Source: an uncultured Lachnospiraceae bacterium
Lineage (GTDB): Bacteria > Bacillota > Clostridia > Lachnospirales > Lachnospiraceae
NCBI GenBank assembly: GCA_947564645.1
Contig: CANOCU010000027.1
Span: forward strand, 1-51,850
Reading direction: 5' to 3'
Length of the DNA: 51,850 bases
The first letter of the stretch is position 1. Each line of letters begins with the position of its first letter. A program made the translations under genes and the position numbers. The notes under the pieces were generated by a model. It saw only the letters and a program-made list of their open reading frames with translations, had not been told where the DNA came from and did no database searches. Below, piece after piece: positions 35,147 to 44,088 of this stretch.

Positions 35147-36501
35147 TCTCCGGGCGCTTTCCTGCCGTATCCGGTGATCACCGCCACAAGCAGCATCACC
35201 AGCATACAAAGCGAGTAATAATTCACGAACGGCACCGAGGCCGGGGCCACCGCAAACCCTTCTCCGAACTGGGCGGACTGCTGCGCCGGAATCACACAGT
35301 GCACCGTCCAGGGCGCCAGAAAGCAGAAGACACAGCCCGTACAGTCAAGCAGGTTCGCCCTCCGGTAGCGATTCACGCCTGCCTTTTCTCCGATCTCGTT
35401 GACCAGATCGCCGAGCGCCACGATGGCCACGGAGATTACACCCGTTATCATACTTAGGATACCCACGGACAGAATGATCGTCGCCTCCGTACTGCGCTCT
35501 TTCTTCGCAAATCGCTCCAACAGTCCCCGTACATCCTCAAACAATCCGCCGCACTCCAACACGCCCAACAGCGAAAATACCGCGATCAGCATGGCCACCG
35601 TACCCGCCGTACCCGTGATCGCGTCTATGATCGCCCCGGATACGGCAAAACCGCCGGGAAATGCGATCAGCTGTTCCATCGTATAGACACCGGAAAGCAG
35701 ACCCGCGCCGATGCCTGCCAGTATCCCCCAGGACAGTGCCGTGATCAAATGCCTGCGCATCATACACAGGACGATGATGACCACCGGGATCACCAGCATC
35801 ACCAGGCTGACCGGATTCGCCCCTCCTCCTGCCGCCTCGATCGCCGCGCCCCCGTCTGTCGTCCTGGAAAAAAGGAGAAACAAAATGAGTGCCCCCGCCG
35901 CCGCAGGCAGACTGTACCGCGTCCTGGTCTTCACCACGCATCCCAGATCCGCATGCTGCGTGGCGGAAGAGGCGATGGTGGTATCCGAGATCGGGCCCAG
36001 ATTATCGCCGAAAGCGGCTCCCGACACAATGGCGCCGATCATGTATTCCGGGGCCGCACCCGCCATCACGCCTACCGGGAACAGAATCGGGATCACCACG
36101 AAGTAAGTGCCCACTGAAGTACCCGTGGCAAACGCCAGCAGACAGGTCATGAGAAAAGTAGTCGCCACAAAGAGCCGGCCCGTAAAACCTGCTGCCACCA
36201 CATATGCCGCGATCGTCTGTACCGCCCCACTGGCGGAGATCAGCTTGCCGGAAACCGCCGCCAGGATTACTGCCAGCACGATCACCGCAAACATCGGCTT
36301 ACTCAGACCATAGACCAGCGCCTCGCCGTACGCCTTTTCATCCTTCGCAAAAATAACACCCGTAACTAGCGCTGTAAAGAAGGCCAGTACGTAACCGTTC
36401 ACATTGGACTGGCTGAATGCCGCCCATCCGATCATCACCGCCGCGACTACAAGCGGCATCAGCTTTCCTGCTTTTCCGAAGCGAAATTCTATCTTTTTCA
36501 T
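35143..36501 (-). CDS. nhaC: NhaC-family Na+/H+ antiporter
   Basis: About twelve hydrophobic helices and the family blocks VSGAAFGDNLGPISDTTIASSATQ and TGTSVGTYFVVIPILFPVGV identify an NhaC-type antiporter. ATG 36501 has AAGGAGG about 13 bases upstream; an in-frame ATG at 36531 would add ten residues but lacks a good site. The protein is of normal length (452 residues) and should exchange sodium for protons, or a related organic cation or acid, across the membrane. It is convergent with the AraC gene, and no partner gene is adjacent. Confidence 0.9.
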   Translation of the reverse strand: MKKIEFRFGKAGKLMPLVVAAVMIGWAAFSQSNVNGYVLAFFTALVTGVIFAKDEKAYGEALVYGLSKPMFAVIVLAVILAAVSGKLISASGAVQTIAAYVVAAGFTGRLFVATTFLMTCLLAFATGTSVGTYFVVIPILFPVGVMAGAAPEYMIGAIVSGAAFGDNLGPISDTTIASSATQHADLGCVVKTRTRYSLPAAAGALILFLLFSRTTDGGAAIEAAGGGANPVSLVMLVIPVVIIVLCMMRRHLITALSWGILAGIGAGLLSGVYTMEQLIAFPGGFAVSGAIIDAITGTAGTVAMLIAVFSLLGVLECGGLFEDVRGLLERFAKKERSTEATIILSVGILSMITGVISVAIVALGDLVNEIGEKAGVNRYRRANLLDCTGCVFCFLAPWTVHCVIPAQQSAQFGEGFAVAPASVPFVNYYSLCMLVMLLVAVITGYGRKAPGD

Positions 36502-36531
36502 CCTGACTGCCCTGCCTCCTTCTGCCTCCAT

Positions 36532-36820
36532 CCCGATACGCCTTTATGCCAATGTCATGATGCCAGATCAGTATACAGTGCCCGCCATAACATGAGAACA
36601 TTGCCATGATATAGTCCTGCCGGAATTTATGCTGCACACAGTATAGCATTCCCGGAGCAAAAAATCCATATATCAGAAAAATTGCAGTTGTTATGCATAG
36701 AAATCCTTTTCATTTGAACAGGCAACGACATTAGAAGTAGCAATCAGGTCATTTACCATAACATGCGATGACCGCAATAAGGGGCAGCTCGTGAACTGCC
36801 CCTGCGCATATCCTGCGCTC
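36532..36820. terminator. Intergenic gap with a GC-rich hairpin (36781-36802)
   Basis: GGGGCAG (36781-36787) pairs with CTGCCCC (36796-36802) just past the stop codon of the exosporium-protein remnant on the minus strand, followed by TTATTG. It is a plausible terminator. The rest of the gap contains no gene that I can support. Confidence 0.45.
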
Positions 36821-37411
36821 TTAATTGATGCTTAAACCTGCGCTGGCATATCCGGCAACGGTATTGATCAAAGTCAATCCGCTTGCCGTCGCCGAGAATA
36901 CCAGCATCAGCCGCGTCTGGGCCGTTACGGGAATGTTGAGTCCCGTCAGCGCACCGTTTAACAAGGTTCCGACGAATATGGTCCCGGAAAGTGACGGCGC
37001 CAGACTGATCAGCGTACCGGCAATCGGCGTAAATACATTGTTCGGTGTTGCGGACTGATAAATCTGTGCATTTACCGTAACCGTGGAACCGATCAGGGAA
37101 AGCGCCGCTGTGGTACTGAAGAAGGCGCTGAACGAAGTGATAATACCGGCACGCGGAACCTGAAACGCAAAGTTCGACAGCGTTCCGCTGGCATTGGTGA
37201 TATCGATCGAAGACCCTAACAGCGTCAGTCCCTGCGCACTGCTTCCAAATCCAACAAAAGCTGGAAGCCCCGCAAGACCGCCGGCAATCGTCGTCAGGGA
37301 AACCGGCAGCCCCGATGCAAACGGAATGATCGCTCCCGTACCCGCAGCGCCGGTCGGACCGGTAGCTCCGGTGATCCCTGTTGCGCCCGTCGGGCCGGTC
37401 GGTATCTTTTT
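36821..37411 (-). pseudogene. Collagen-like exosporium glycoprotein (BclA/BclB type), C-terminal remnant
   Basis: Read on the minus strand from about 37411, the frame gives a short collagen-like stretch ([21 protein letters not shown]). A complete BclB-like C-terminal domain follows: [71 protein letters not shown] and ending [16 protein letters not shown]. There is no start codon; an in-frame TAG (37412-37414) closes the frame directly before the collagen repeats. The N terminus and most GXT repeats are missing. Such proteins form hair-like nap on clostridial and Bacillus spores. Loss could be real or an assembly collapse in the repeats. Confidence 0.8.
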
Positions 37412-37517
37412 CTACAAATATTGTATGTCGCTTTGCGATAAATGCCACTTTTTGTCGAAAAAGTCATATTCCTTTCCGAAAACCGGCGCGTGCTGCAAAC
37501 ACGCTCCCACAGGACTA

Positions 37518-38582
37518 TTAACTGTTAAAATATCGTTTATTATAAAGATATGCCTCCGAATAAGGCTTACAGACACCGGCTCTCTCATTGTATTCTTTCG
37601 CTTTATGCCGGTCCCCTAATTTGTCATAGCAGACGCATAGCTGTAAGAGCGGCACATAATCATGGCAGTCCGGAAGGACAAAGCCGCCGGCCCGATCATT
37701 CTCAGGCGCATTTAACGCCGCTTCATACCAGTAGATGGCAACCGGATAATTTCCGTGTTCCAGGAAGTACTTCCCGATCTCGCAGCACAGTTCCGCTCTC
37801 GGCAAATCATAACTCATGCTGCGCAAGAGAGTGGTCAGCGCAGTCTGTTCCTGCCCCAGATGGCGATAACAGTCGGCGCAGATGGAACATGCCTCGATCT
37901 TATTCTCGACCCACCCTTCTGTCAGAAGCAGGAATCCTTCCAGTACAGATACCGCCTCCTCATATTGCTCGTGATAGTACAGCTCCCTTCCATAATAATA
38001 CTGCTGTCGCGGCTCCAGGGTCGTTCCGGCCTCGATCAGCTTCCTGTATATCCTCAGATTCCGGTCCGGGTCTCCGGCGCCCATCTTCCTGTGACTGACC
38101 GCAATATCGGCATACAGTATCCTGCCCGTTGGCGGAATAACCTCATGGACCGCTCCGATCCACTTGTATCCTGCGCTGTTTCTGATCCATCGTTCCCGAT
38201 AATAGGAAAAAGACGGTTTCCCTGCCTCGTCAAAGGCAGTATTGTATTTCATCATCACCATATCCGTATCCGACGGTAAGGACTGCTTCAGCTGCAAAAA
38301 TTTATCCCGTTCCGTCTCTTCCAGAATATCATCCGCATCCATCCACATGCAGTAATCCATCGATGCCTTGGAAAACGAATAATTCCTGGCCGCTGAGAAA
38401 TCATCCTCCCACAGATACGAATAAACCTTCTGCGTATAACCGGACACGATCTCTACCGTTCTATCCGCAGATCCGGTATCTACAACGATGATTTCATCCA
38501 CAAGTTCTGCTACGCTGTCACTTGTAATAGAGGATTTGACAAGAAACATCAAATAAAGTATAATGAAAAGCGGCAAATGCAA
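37518..38582 (-). pseudogene. Family 2 glycosyltransferase with TPR-like tail, 5'-truncated
   Basis: The family match begins at about 38520 with DSVAELVDEIIVVDTGSADRT and continues through DDFSAARNYSFSKASMDYCMWMDADD (the DXD motif), VHEVIPP and TPR-like helices to the C terminus. Usual members begin ~20-25 residues earlier with a SLCMIVKNEE-type strand that forms part of the nucleotide site. Here that part is replaced by unrelated hydrophobic residues (MHLPLFIILYLMFLVK). The enzyme is therefore probably dead. Its neighbour is the exosporium collagen-like remnant, and such transferases commonly glycosylate those proteins. The open frame to 38582 is not evidence of a real start. Confidence 0.75.
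38536..38564 (+). promoter_or_regulatory. Perfect-consensus sigma-70 promoter
   Basis: TTGACA (38536-38541), a 17-base spacer and TATAAT (38559-38564) match the consensus exactly on the plus strand. No protein gene follows; a strong terminator lies about 80 bases downstream. Confidence 0.8.
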
Positions 38583-38678
38583 TAACTCATCCGAAGTTTA
38601 ATTTGTTTTAGACGTATTTTTATAAAGAAGGATTCACATAAAAATTTCGCAGAATAACTAATTCTGCGAAATTTTTTG
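38571..38678 (+). ncRNA. Candidate small RNA (promoter plus terminator, no reading frame)
   Basis: A transcript from the consensus promoter would start near 38571 and end at a strong intrinsic terminator. That terminator has a 14-bp perfect stem (38642-38655 with 38661-38674), a five-base loop and a run of six Ts ending at 38677. The ~108 bases contain AGAAGGATT but no sensible reading frame. It matches no RNA family I know. It could be a real small RNA, or the surviving 5' leader of a deleted gene between two truncated genes. Confidence 0.45.
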
Positions 38679-38772
38679 TGTGTCCCATGCGTACTCTTGC
38701 TTATGATATGAATCAATTTACCAGATCCTGCTCCTTTTATCGGCCGATGCAGACTTTCAGGCTCCCTTCTGT

Positions 38773-39012
38773 CTAAGAGCAAATCATGACATAACATCCT
38801 TCTGCCCCTGAATCGGACAGATCTCTATCTGTATATCCCCTGTCGCTTCGACAACATCCTTCTGCACCCAAATGGGGAAGATACAAGATCATGGAGTCTC
38901 CCTTTTCTGCGTCCCATTCAGCCGTCAGCACACCGGAGTCCGGATCATGATGATAAGCGTTAAACTTCCCTGCCATGACCGTCGGATAACCACGCTCCAA
39001 AGCGTCATAGTG
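38773..39012 (-). pseudogene. C-terminal fragment of a probable glycoside hydrolase
   Basis: On the minus strand, from about 39012, the frame reads HYDALERGYPTVMAGKFNAY then HHDPDSGVLTAEWDAEKGDSMILYLPHLG. This resembles the C-terminal beta-domain of GH5-type enzymes (the RPYP..VAG....YSFDP pattern). It is closed upstream by a TGA and has no start. The end carries an imperfect internal duplication (GAEGCC...GAEGCY). It is a remnant only, and the family assignment is tentative. Confidence 0.4.
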
Positions 39013-39163
39013 TAATTTTTTTCATACATTCTGTATTACAAATATGTGCTTTCTATTATAATTTTGTATCTTATCCTGTAAAATTGATTTATGGTAACAG
39101 TAAGCGGCATAACAATCGCGTTAACCGCCATGATTATCACCGGAATCTGTGAAGGAGGCCGCC

Positions 39164-40288
39164 ATGGATCCTATTTATACTTTCTGTCAGACCTTATATA
39201 ACTGTACCTATCTGCCTGTCCATTATTACAGAAACGGACGCTTACAATTAGCGCTTCCGGACACCGATTTTCCTTTTGACCTGGCCGGCTCCCACCTGCA
39301 GGCGCTGTGTGCCAAAGAACAGGCAGTCTCCTATCTGATCACGAAGCAGTTCCATTACTTCGGACTGATACGCAACAGGGAAAGAGGGCAGATGGTCCTG
39401 ATCGGCCCTGTAATCAGTATTCTGCCTTCCCCCGCTTCCATACGGGATATCATGAGAGAATATGACATTCCTCCGGAATATAGAGAACAGCTGACAGAGC
39501 TATATCAGTTTATGCCGATATGCTATTTCCATCTAAATGTGGACTCCGAAGACACCTCGATCGCTTCCCTGCATACTTCTGGAAGTTATGAGGCCAAAGA
39601 AACACAGTCCTTCCACAATACCTATCACTATGAACAGTTATATCTGGATTATACCCGCACCGGAAATGTGGATGGCCTGAAGGAATTCTTCTCCAACGCC
39701 TTCTCCATACAGGCAGGCCAGATCGCCAATAACACCTTGCGACAGGACAAGAACATCCTGATCGTTACCATCACGCTGGCAACTCGTAGCGCTATAGAAG
39801 GCTGCCTTGATATCGAATCTGCCTATCAGCTCAGCGATATCTATATTCGGAAAGGGGAAAAGCTGCAAGACACTAAGGAACTTAATAAACTGCAATATGA
39901 TATGATGTTGGATTTCACCCGACGCGTAGCACAGGCGCAACTGCCCCGCGGAACCACCTCAGATATCTATAAGTGCATCCAGTATATCAAACAGCACACC
40001 AACCAGACGATCTCCATATCAGATGTAGCAGCCTTCGTCGGCAAAAGCCGCTCTTACCTTTCACGCCGCCTCAAGAAAGAATTGGGATTTCAGATGAATA
40101 ATTTTATCATGCGCTGCAAACTGGAAGAAGCAAAAGCGCTTCTATCCTACACCGAAAAGCCGATCAGCGAGATCGGCAGCTACCTCTGCTTTTCCAGTCA
40201 GGCATATTTTCAGAATATGTTCAAAAAGAAATACGGGGTCACGCCGAACACATACCGCAGGCAGGCACCCACCAGGAACACCTCCTAA
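39164..40288 (+). CDS. AraC-family transcriptional regulator
   Basis: From ATG 39164 (AAGGAGG five bases upstream) the protein has 374 residues. The first ~260 residues are an uncharacterised sensor domain, predicted helical, with no cupin signature. The C terminus has the double helix-turn-helix of AraC proteins (ISISDVAAFVGKSRSYLSRRLKKELG and ISEIGSYLCFSSQAYFQNMFKKKYGVTPNTYRR). A TATAAT at 39057-39062 may be its -10 box, although the -35 is poor. No divergent target gene is intact nearby. The convergent BspA-like gene ends 69 bases away. Confidence 0.88.
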   Translation: MDPIYTFCQTLYNCTYLPVHYYRNGRLQLALPDTDFPFDLAGSHLQALCAKEQAVSYLITKQFHYFGLIRNRERGQMVLIGPVISILPSPASIRDIMREYDIPPEYREQLTELYQFMPICYFHLNVDSEDTSIASLHTSGSYEAKETQSFHNTYHYEQLYLDYTRTGNVDGLKEFFSNAFSIQAGQIANNTLRQDKNILIVTITLATRSAIEGCLDIESAYQLSDIYIRKGEKLQDTKELNKLQYDMMLDFTRRVAQAQLPRGTTSDIYKCIQYIKQHTNQTISISDVAAFVGKSRSYLSRRLKKELGFQMNNFIMRCKLEEAKALLSYTEKPISEIGSYLCFSSQAYFQNMFKKKYGVTPNTYRRQAPTRNTS

Positions 40289-40356
40289 AGCCGGTATCTT
40301 CACTGCGTACCCCGCTGTTACTGCTGTCACGATAGATTTTATACGATCAATTCGTT

Positions 40357-42873
40357 TTACCTCTGCTTGTAGACCAATGCATAAGCATAGAACTTATTTG
40401 TTCTGATCGTGATCGTTTCCGGATCATTATCCAGATCGTTATAAACGATCGGCTGCCCGCCCTTTGTAACACAGATCATCTTATATTCTCTGTTCTTCTT
40501 ATAGATATCTGACGGAATCCTGATCGTAAACTCTATTTCCTTATCCATGCTGTAGATGTGATCGGAACTTGAGTAAATGTTATAGGTCCTTCCGATCGTG
40601 TATCCTCCAAGCACCGCCTCGAAGGATGCAAAGCACATGGGCCCCTGCATTGCGTTCTCTACGGTGATCGGATAAGCATTCTCCTTAGACGGTGTGTACC
40701 GGACGGTTTCCTTACCCAGGCAGGCATATCTTTTTCTCTCATCAGGAGTCTTCGGCTTCCAGGCTTCCACTACCGTCCCGGCGCCTGAAATTATATTTGA
40801 AGATACCCCTGTATCGCCCTTGCCCTTGTCACTGTAAGTCCCCGCATGATTGCCGCTGTTATCATTCGGGCCGCTGCCCGGCTTATTCCCATTAGAGGTA
40901 TTCCCGGAATTATTACCGGTATTATTGCCTCCAGTGTTGTCGTTATCATCACCGGCATTGTCATTATCATCACCGGTGTTATTATCATTGTCATCACCGG
41001 TATTGTCGTTATCGCCACCGGTGTTGTTATCATTGTCATCACCGTCATCAGGATCAGGGGTGTAATGATAATGTATCGTTGCCTTTGCCACTGCCGCTGC
41101 CGTATCGCCAATCTTCCTTATGCCGTTCCACTGCGTTTCACTGCCGGTAAAGTAGATATCCTGCAGAGGACAATTTGCAAATGCGGCAATCCCTATGGTC
41201 GTTACACTGTCCGGAATGACGACTGTGGTAAAACCGGAACAGGAAGCAAACGCCGAACCTTTGATGCTTTCCGTTCCCTGTGGAATCTCCACACCGGCAA
41301 GCATGTGGCAGTTCTGAAACATCCCCTCACTGATGCAGTCTATCTTCGCAGGTAATGTCACACCCATCAGCCAATGGCATTCCGTAAAGATATTGTCACC
41401 CATCTTGACCTGCACACTGCCAGGCGCAAATGTCGCGTTTTTCAGAGCCGTGCATTGAAAGAATGCGGCGGCACCCACCTCTTGAATACTGGACGGTAAC
41501 GCGATCGCATCGAGACTTGTGCAGGCCCGGAAAGCATTTTGTCCGATCGTTTCCACCCCCTCACAAACCGTCACGGAACTGAGATTCTGACATTTGCAGA
41601 AGGCGCTGTCGCCAATCGATTTCACATTGGAAGGAACAGTCACGGAAATGATCGACGAATTATAAAAAGCGTTATTGCCAATTGCCGTCACACTGGAAGG
41701 AATCTCTACACCGATAACCCCGCAATCCCAGAAAGCGCTGTTGCCGATCCTGGTGACGCCCTCTTCTATCACAACTTTCCGAATCTGGCTGCCATGCTCG
41801 CTCCACGGCTGCTCAGCGACGCTGCTGTAATCGGGCATGGCCCCCTGTCCGGAGACAGTCAGTGTACCCGCCTTCGTCAACTTCCAGGCAAGACCTCCTG
41901 CAAGGGATCCTTCCGCGATCAGATCATCAGCCCCCGGATCATCCGGAACATAGCCTTCCGGATACCGGGTAATATAGTGACTTGTGTCACGCATCACCTC
42001 TTCCTTAGATATTCCCCGTCCCCAATGAACCCTGCCTTTATGGTCTCCTGTGCTGATGTTTCCTTCGGCAACCACCACACCAACATCGCTCACTTCCAGC
42101 ACAATCACGGTATGCGTATCATTGTTTACCCGCAGGATATCTCCGACTTTGATGTCCTCATAGGAAAATGCTCCCGCTGCATACATTCTGCCCGGCAGAC
42201 TGCCAAACGCCGCATCGCTTAAAGTAAATGCAAAAGCAACACAGCCCACCGCAACGATATTCTTGCCGTCAAGAGAACCGCCTTTCCATCGGTAATATCC
42301 CTTTTCATCCGAATAAGGCTCATCGTCTGTCCAGGGAGTTCCTTCCCTGTACATATCCAGATCTTTCAACGCGATCATGGCCGCATAAGCCTCCGCCGGA
42401 GAAGGGATCGTGCCGTCACTCCTGACCAGTTCGGCCGGAAGTTCTTTCGGAAAGACCTTCTCTGCCATGGTATCCGTAGTCGCTTTTGGAAGAACCTTCT
42501 CTGCCGTGGCATCCGTCATTTCCTCCGGATCATCCTCCTCTATCGGAACATCCGGTGTCTCTTCCGGGATTTCCTCCGGCAAAACTTCCTCCTGTATCGG
42601 AGGTTCCTGTGGAATAGCAGGCTCATCCTCGCCGCTGCCCAAGTCGTCCTGACCGTCCAAGTTGTCCGAATCGTTCCCATCATCCGGTGTATCTTCCGGA
42701 AGGACTTCCCTGGCCGGGACATCCGGCATCTCTTCCGGGGTTTCCTCCGCTAAAACTTCTTCCTGCATAGCCGGTTCCTGTAAAACCGGCTCTTCCTGAA
42801 ACGCATATGCTGCCGACTGGGAAGAGATCCATAAACACAGCGCTAAAGCAGCCGAAATAATTCGATGTTTCAA
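40357..42873 (-). CDS. Secreted protein with papain-like (CHAP/NlpC-type) domain and BspA-like leucine-rich repeats
   Basis: The 838-residue protein begins at a TTG (AGGAG nine bases upstream) with a signal peptide ending near SSQSAAYAFQ. Residues 27-150 are a Glu/Pro-rich spacer with repeated EEVL.EE.PEE.PDVP motifs. Residues ~155-305 resemble a papain-like amidase, with Cys211 in AVGCVAFAF, His254 in DTHTVIV and Glu270/Asn271. Residues ~340-590 are BspA-type leucine-rich repeats (SVTAIGNNAFYNS..). Then comes an Asp/Asn/Thr/Gly linker (608-660) and a unique C-terminal domain of ~140 residues. No LPXTG motif or SLH domain was seen. It is probably a surface or secreted host-interaction protein. 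Confidence 0.85.
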   Translation of the reverse strand: MKHRIISAALALCLWISSQSAAYAFQEEPVLQEPAMQEEVLAEETPEEMPDVPAREVLPEDTPDDGNDSDNLDGQDDLGSGEDEPAIPQEPPIQEEVLPEEIPEETPDVPIEEDDPEEMTDATAEKVLPKATTDTMAEKVFPKELPAELVRSDGTIPSPAEAYAAMIALKDLDMYREGTPWTDDEPYSDEKGYYRWKGGSLDGKNIVAVGCVAFAFTLSDAAFGSLPGRMYAAGAFSYEDIKVGDILRVNNDTHTVIVLEVSDVGVVVAEGNISTGDHKGRVHWGRGISKEEVMRDTSHYITRYPEGYVPDDPGADDLIAEGSLAGGLAWKLTKAGTLTVSGQGAMPDYSSVAEQPWSEHGSQIRKVVIEEGVTRIGNSAFWDCGVIGVEIPSSVTAIGNNAFYNSSIISVTVPSNVKSIGDSAFCKCQNLSSVTVCEGVETIGQNAFRACTSLDAIALPSSIQEVGAAAFFQCTALKNATFAPGSVQVKMGDNIFTECHWLMGVTLPAKIDCISEGMFQNCHMLAGVEIPQGTESIKGSAFASCSGFTTVVIPDSVTTIGIAAFANCPLQDIYFTGSETQWNGIRKIGDTAAAVAKATIHYHYTPDPDDGDDNDNNTGGDNDNTGDDNDNNTGDDNDNAGDDNDNTGGNNTGNNSGNTSNGNKPGSGPNDNSGNHAGTYSDKGKGDTGVSSNIISGAGTVVEAWKPKTPDERKRYACLGKETVRYTPSKENAYPITVENAMQGPMCFASFEAVLGGYTIGRTYNIYSSSDHIYSMDKEIEFTIRIPSDIYKKNREYKMICVTKGGQPIVYNDLDNDPETITIRTNKFYAYALVYKQR
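40894..41054. repeat. Minisatellite encoding an Asp/Asn/Thr/Gly linker
   Basis: Tandem units such as GTTATCATCACCGGTATTG repeat imperfectly with periods near 24-27 bases and encode GDDNDN(N)TG units of the BspA-like protein. Length polymorphism between strains is likely, because such repeats expand and contract. Confidence 0.75.
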
Positions 42874-43077
42874 TGTTGTAATCTCCTACTTTGTAATCTG
42901 GAAAAACTTATGCTTCCTGATGATCTCCTACTTATAGTTAACAATTTGTTATGTCGTTTACTATAAATATACTTATAGATACAGTTCAATATTATGTTAT
43001 TATGATCCAACTGCTTTGTCAATAGAACGGCCCTAATAATCCCCAGTCAGGCTGTAAACCGAATGCTGAACGGTCCC
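42874..43077 (-). promoter_or_regulatory. AT-rich gap upstream of the BspA-like gene
   Basis: The 204-base gap contains a possible minus-strand promoter (TTGAAC, an 18-base spacer, TATAGT, around 42961-42990) ahead of the TTG start at 42873. No terminator for the sortase operon was clear. Confidence 0.35.
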
Positions 43078-43500
43078 TCATGAATTTGACAGGCTCTCGC
43101 GCATCAGCCTCGTCATCAATGTCAGCTGGTCGAAGTCCTCCTCGTTATCCAGATCAAACCACCCTCCCCCGATCAAAATATACGGTGCACGCATAACCAG
43201 TTCTTCGATCATAGCCCCTGCCTTCCTGTCTGTCAGCTCTGTCTGCAGTCTCCACCTGCGGCGCTCACAGTCATAGAGAAGCAGATCCCCCTCCATCTCC
43301 CCGGTGATTTCCGTAATCTCCGGTTCATAACAGGTTCCCGACTGCCTGTCATAGATACTCACACAGGCCCGTATGATTCTCTTGTATGGTATCGTATATC
43401 GATCAAATCCGGAATGCAAAATCCTGAGCCCATTACCGGTAAACTGAATCTTCTCCGGTCTAAGTATTATCTTTCTTTCCTGTCCCGTCATTCTTGTCAT
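43078..43500 (-). CDS. Small protein of unknown family, intact paralogue of the broken gene at 113-533
   Basis: The 140-residue protein (core RPEKIQFTGNGLRILHSG, GTCYEPEITEITGEMEGDLLLYD, APYILIGGGWFDLDNEEDFDQL) has no signal peptide or membrane segment. It starts 3 bases after the stop of the sortase gene and is therefore the last gene of the adhesin-sortase operon. A near-homologue in the same window is broken at a poly-G tract. I do not recognise the family. Its position suggests a cytoplasmic role in expression, folding or regulation of surface proteins, but this is inference. Confidence 0.75.
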   Translation of the reverse strand: MTRMTGQERKIILRPEKIQFTGNGLRILHSGFDRYTIPYKRIIRACVSIYDRQSGTCYEPEITEITGEMEGDLLLYDCERRRWRLQTELTDRKAGAMIEELVMRAPYILIGGGWFDLDNEEDFDQLTLMTRLMRESLSNS

Positions 43501-43503
43501 CCC

Positions 43504-44088
43504 CTACTCTACTATTCTCATGCACCGTACCGTGACGCGGCTTTGGCTGTCTGTGGTACAGGTAAACAGGGTCAAGTCCCACTCACCTGCCTCCATGCCT
43601 TCCACATCCTCACCGGATAGGCGCTCCACAAGCACCACCTGATAAGCATGCAACGTGCCTTCCACGTCCGTAAAAAGCACCTCGTCGTCTTCCTGAAGGC
43701 TGCGCAGGCCGCCAAAATGACTTCTATAGTTATGTCCTGCTATGATCAGATCGTCCTGCTGCACGGAACCCTTATAACGGCATGGCGCCGTCTTCAGATT
43801 TGCATAACTCCAATCCTTCAGCACCGGTAAGGATACTTCTAATGCCGGAATCTCCAAAATACCAACGCATAAGGCATTGTCTACCATTACAGACGCCATT
43901 TTATCAGCATCTTCAGACGTATCATCTGCTTCCGTATTCCCAGGTTCTTCGCACAATACCTGATACTGTCTTAAGATTTCTTCTGCCCTGTCTCCCGCTC
44001 TCTTCTCCTCCCAGAAATTATAAATTGTAAAGCAGAGAGCTGCCGCGATCAGCAGCAGCCCTCCGTTAAACCAAATCTTATTCTTCAT
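43504..44088 (-). CDS. Sortase (cysteine transpeptidase) of the adhesin operon
   Basis: From ATG 44088 the protein has 194 residues with an N-terminal membrane anchor (about residues 5-25). The sortase active site is visible: His119 in IIAGHNYRSHFG, Cys177 in LTLFTCTTD and Arg184 in SRVTVRC. It should cleave the LPQTG signal of the adjacent adhesin and link it to the cell wall or to pilin subunits. Its start overlaps the adhesin stop by 11 bases, so the two are translationally coupled. The longer frame to 44124 begins inside the adhesin gene and has no clear site. Confidence 0.92.
   Translation of the reverse strand: MKNKIWFNGGLLLIAAALCFTIYNFWEEKRAGDRAEEILRQYQVLCEEPGNTEADDTSEDADKMASVMVDNALCVGILEIPALEVSLPVLKDWSYANLKTAPCRYKGSVQQDDLIIAGHNYRSHFGGLRSLQEDDEVLFTDVEGTLHAYQVVLVERLSGEDVEGMEAGEWDLTLFTCTTDSQSRVTVRCMRIVE

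Noticed and set aside
36753-37448. 231-codon frame on the minus strand over the exosporium remnant
   Set aside because: It reads the collagen-like and BclB-type DNA in the wrong frame. The correct frame, without a start codon, gives the recognisable domain.
37447-37464. ACTTTTT/AAAAAGT hairpin as a terminator of the glycosyltransferase
   Set aside because: The stem is short and wholly A/T-rich apart from one pair, with no T-run after it; too weak to call.
40894-41054. CRISPR-like repeats
   Set aside because: The repeats have no unique spacers and encode a regular DDND-type linker, so this is a coding minisatellite.
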